Source: Clostridium chauvoei
Lineage (GTDB): Bacteria > Bacillota > Clostridia > Clostridiales > Clostridiaceae
DNA length: 64,000 nucleotides
Direction of reading: 5' to 3'
Assembly (NCBI RefSeq): GCF_002327185.1
Contig: NZ_CP018624.1
Coordinates: 372,001-436,000, forward strand
Of the stretch, positions 63,461-64,000 are shown in pieces. Each line of letters begins with the position of its first letter. The stretch's first letter is position 1. The notes under the pieces were generated by a model that saw nothing but the letters and a program-made list of their open reading frames with translations, was not told the origin of the DNA and did no database searches. The position numbers and the translations under genes were made by a program.

Positions 63461-64000
63461 TGGCTATAACAGTTAAGGAAGCTCTTGAACTTCAGATACT
63501 AGATGGGTTTGAAGTAGTAGCAGGAAAAAATGGTTTATCTAAAGAAATAACAAATGTAGCTGTTTGGGATTATGAAACAGGGGACTTGATAAAGAAAAAT
63601 TTTAGAGCGGGAGATTTTGCATTAAGTACATTAGTAGCAATAAAAGATGATATAAGAAAATTATATGACAGCGTACAAAGGATGATTGATATTGGAATAA
63701 CTTGTTTAGCTATTAAAAATATATATTTCGATTATATTCCAGAAGATGTATTGGATATTGCAAATAAAAATAACTTTGTACTAATGCTATTTAAGGATAC
63801 GTTTACAGAAGATGTAATAGTAGAAGTAAATAAAGCGATTATAATAAAGAAAGAATTTGAAAATTTAGCTCTACAAATAGATAAAATATTATATGATAAT
63901 TTAAATGAAGCAACTATAAAAAAACTTGCTTATAATATAAATGTTAATTTTAAAGAGAAAAATATAGTTGCATATTGCAAGAAAAAAAATAATAAGCTAA
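63461..64000 (+). CDS. PucR family transcriptional regulator, N-terminal part (cut by window end)
   Basis: GTG 63461 follows GTAGGGGGTAG and the frame stays open to the last base, giving 180 residues. The visible part starts AITVKEALELQILDGFEVVAGKNGLSKEITNVAVWD, then FRAGDFALSTLVAIKDD, matching the PucR N-terminal (PurC-like) ligand domain. The C-terminal helix-turn-helix lies beyond the window. Such regulators control purine or amine catabolism; the target here cannot be told. Confidence 0.85.

Overview
The window is low-GC DNA with Clostridium-type genes, AGGAGG-like ribosome sites and many short T-tailed hairpins. It most likely comes from a Clostridium (sensu stricto) chromosome. The tmRNA tag reads AEDNFALAA, which I recall from C. 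perfringens and relatives but could not check, so no species is claimed.

Layout. 1-1.9 kb: the end of a heparinase II/III gene and a RegR-like LacI regulator, probably the tail of a glycosaminoglycan-use locus. 2-7.9 kb: core genes eno, secG, rnr and smpB, with a frameshifted kinase-like gene and a gutted PH-domain gene between them. 8-18.7 kb: a sigma54 activator facing a perfect -24/-12 promoter and an iron alcohol dehydrogenase; the bifurcating transhydrogenase NfnAB; an Rrf2 regulator; a membrane glycerophosphodiesterase; an amidase-domain protein; and an oxidoreductase. 18.8-28.4 kb: ssrA (tmRNA) followed by two tandem integrase-less cassettes. Each carries one ABC-three-component (ABC-3C) conflict system and ends in a copy of the tmRNA 3' end. 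28.4-33 kb: nitroreductase, MarR, a decayed transposase, a broken lipoprotein-like gene and a protein with a C-terminal nucleic-acid deaminase-like domain. 33-35.4 kb: DeoR and NupC with two recognisable DeoR operators. 35.5-40.2 kb: AraC, an APC permease and a GH42 beta-galactosidase.

40.4-59.5 kb holds a choline-degrading bacterial microcompartment (cut/GRM) locus: alcohol dehydrogenase, MerR regulator, DMT-type transporter, eight shell proteins, two aldehyde dehydrogenases, choline TMA-lyase CutC with its activase CutD, EutP/EutT/EutJ/EutQ-like accessory proteins, a PduS-like flavoprotein and the PduL phosphotransacylase. The inferred pathway is choline to trimethylamine plus acetaldehyde inside the shell. 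Acetaldehyde then goes to ethanol or to acetyl-CoA, acetyl phosphate and acetate with ATP. Two promoters with 20-bp spacers carrying CCC/GGG dyads suggest MerR control of both transcription units.

59.9-64 kb: a PanE-family reductase with a PTS_EIIC_2 membrane protein, a DEAD-box helicase and the start of a PucR-type regulator cut off by the window end.

The points most worth attention are the tandem ABC-3C cassettes at ssrA, the catalytic Cys-to-Ser change in one of the two compartment aldehyde dehydrogenases, the BMC protein with a SAP/Rho_N-like tail, the deaminase-domain protein and the operator sets for MerR and DeoR.
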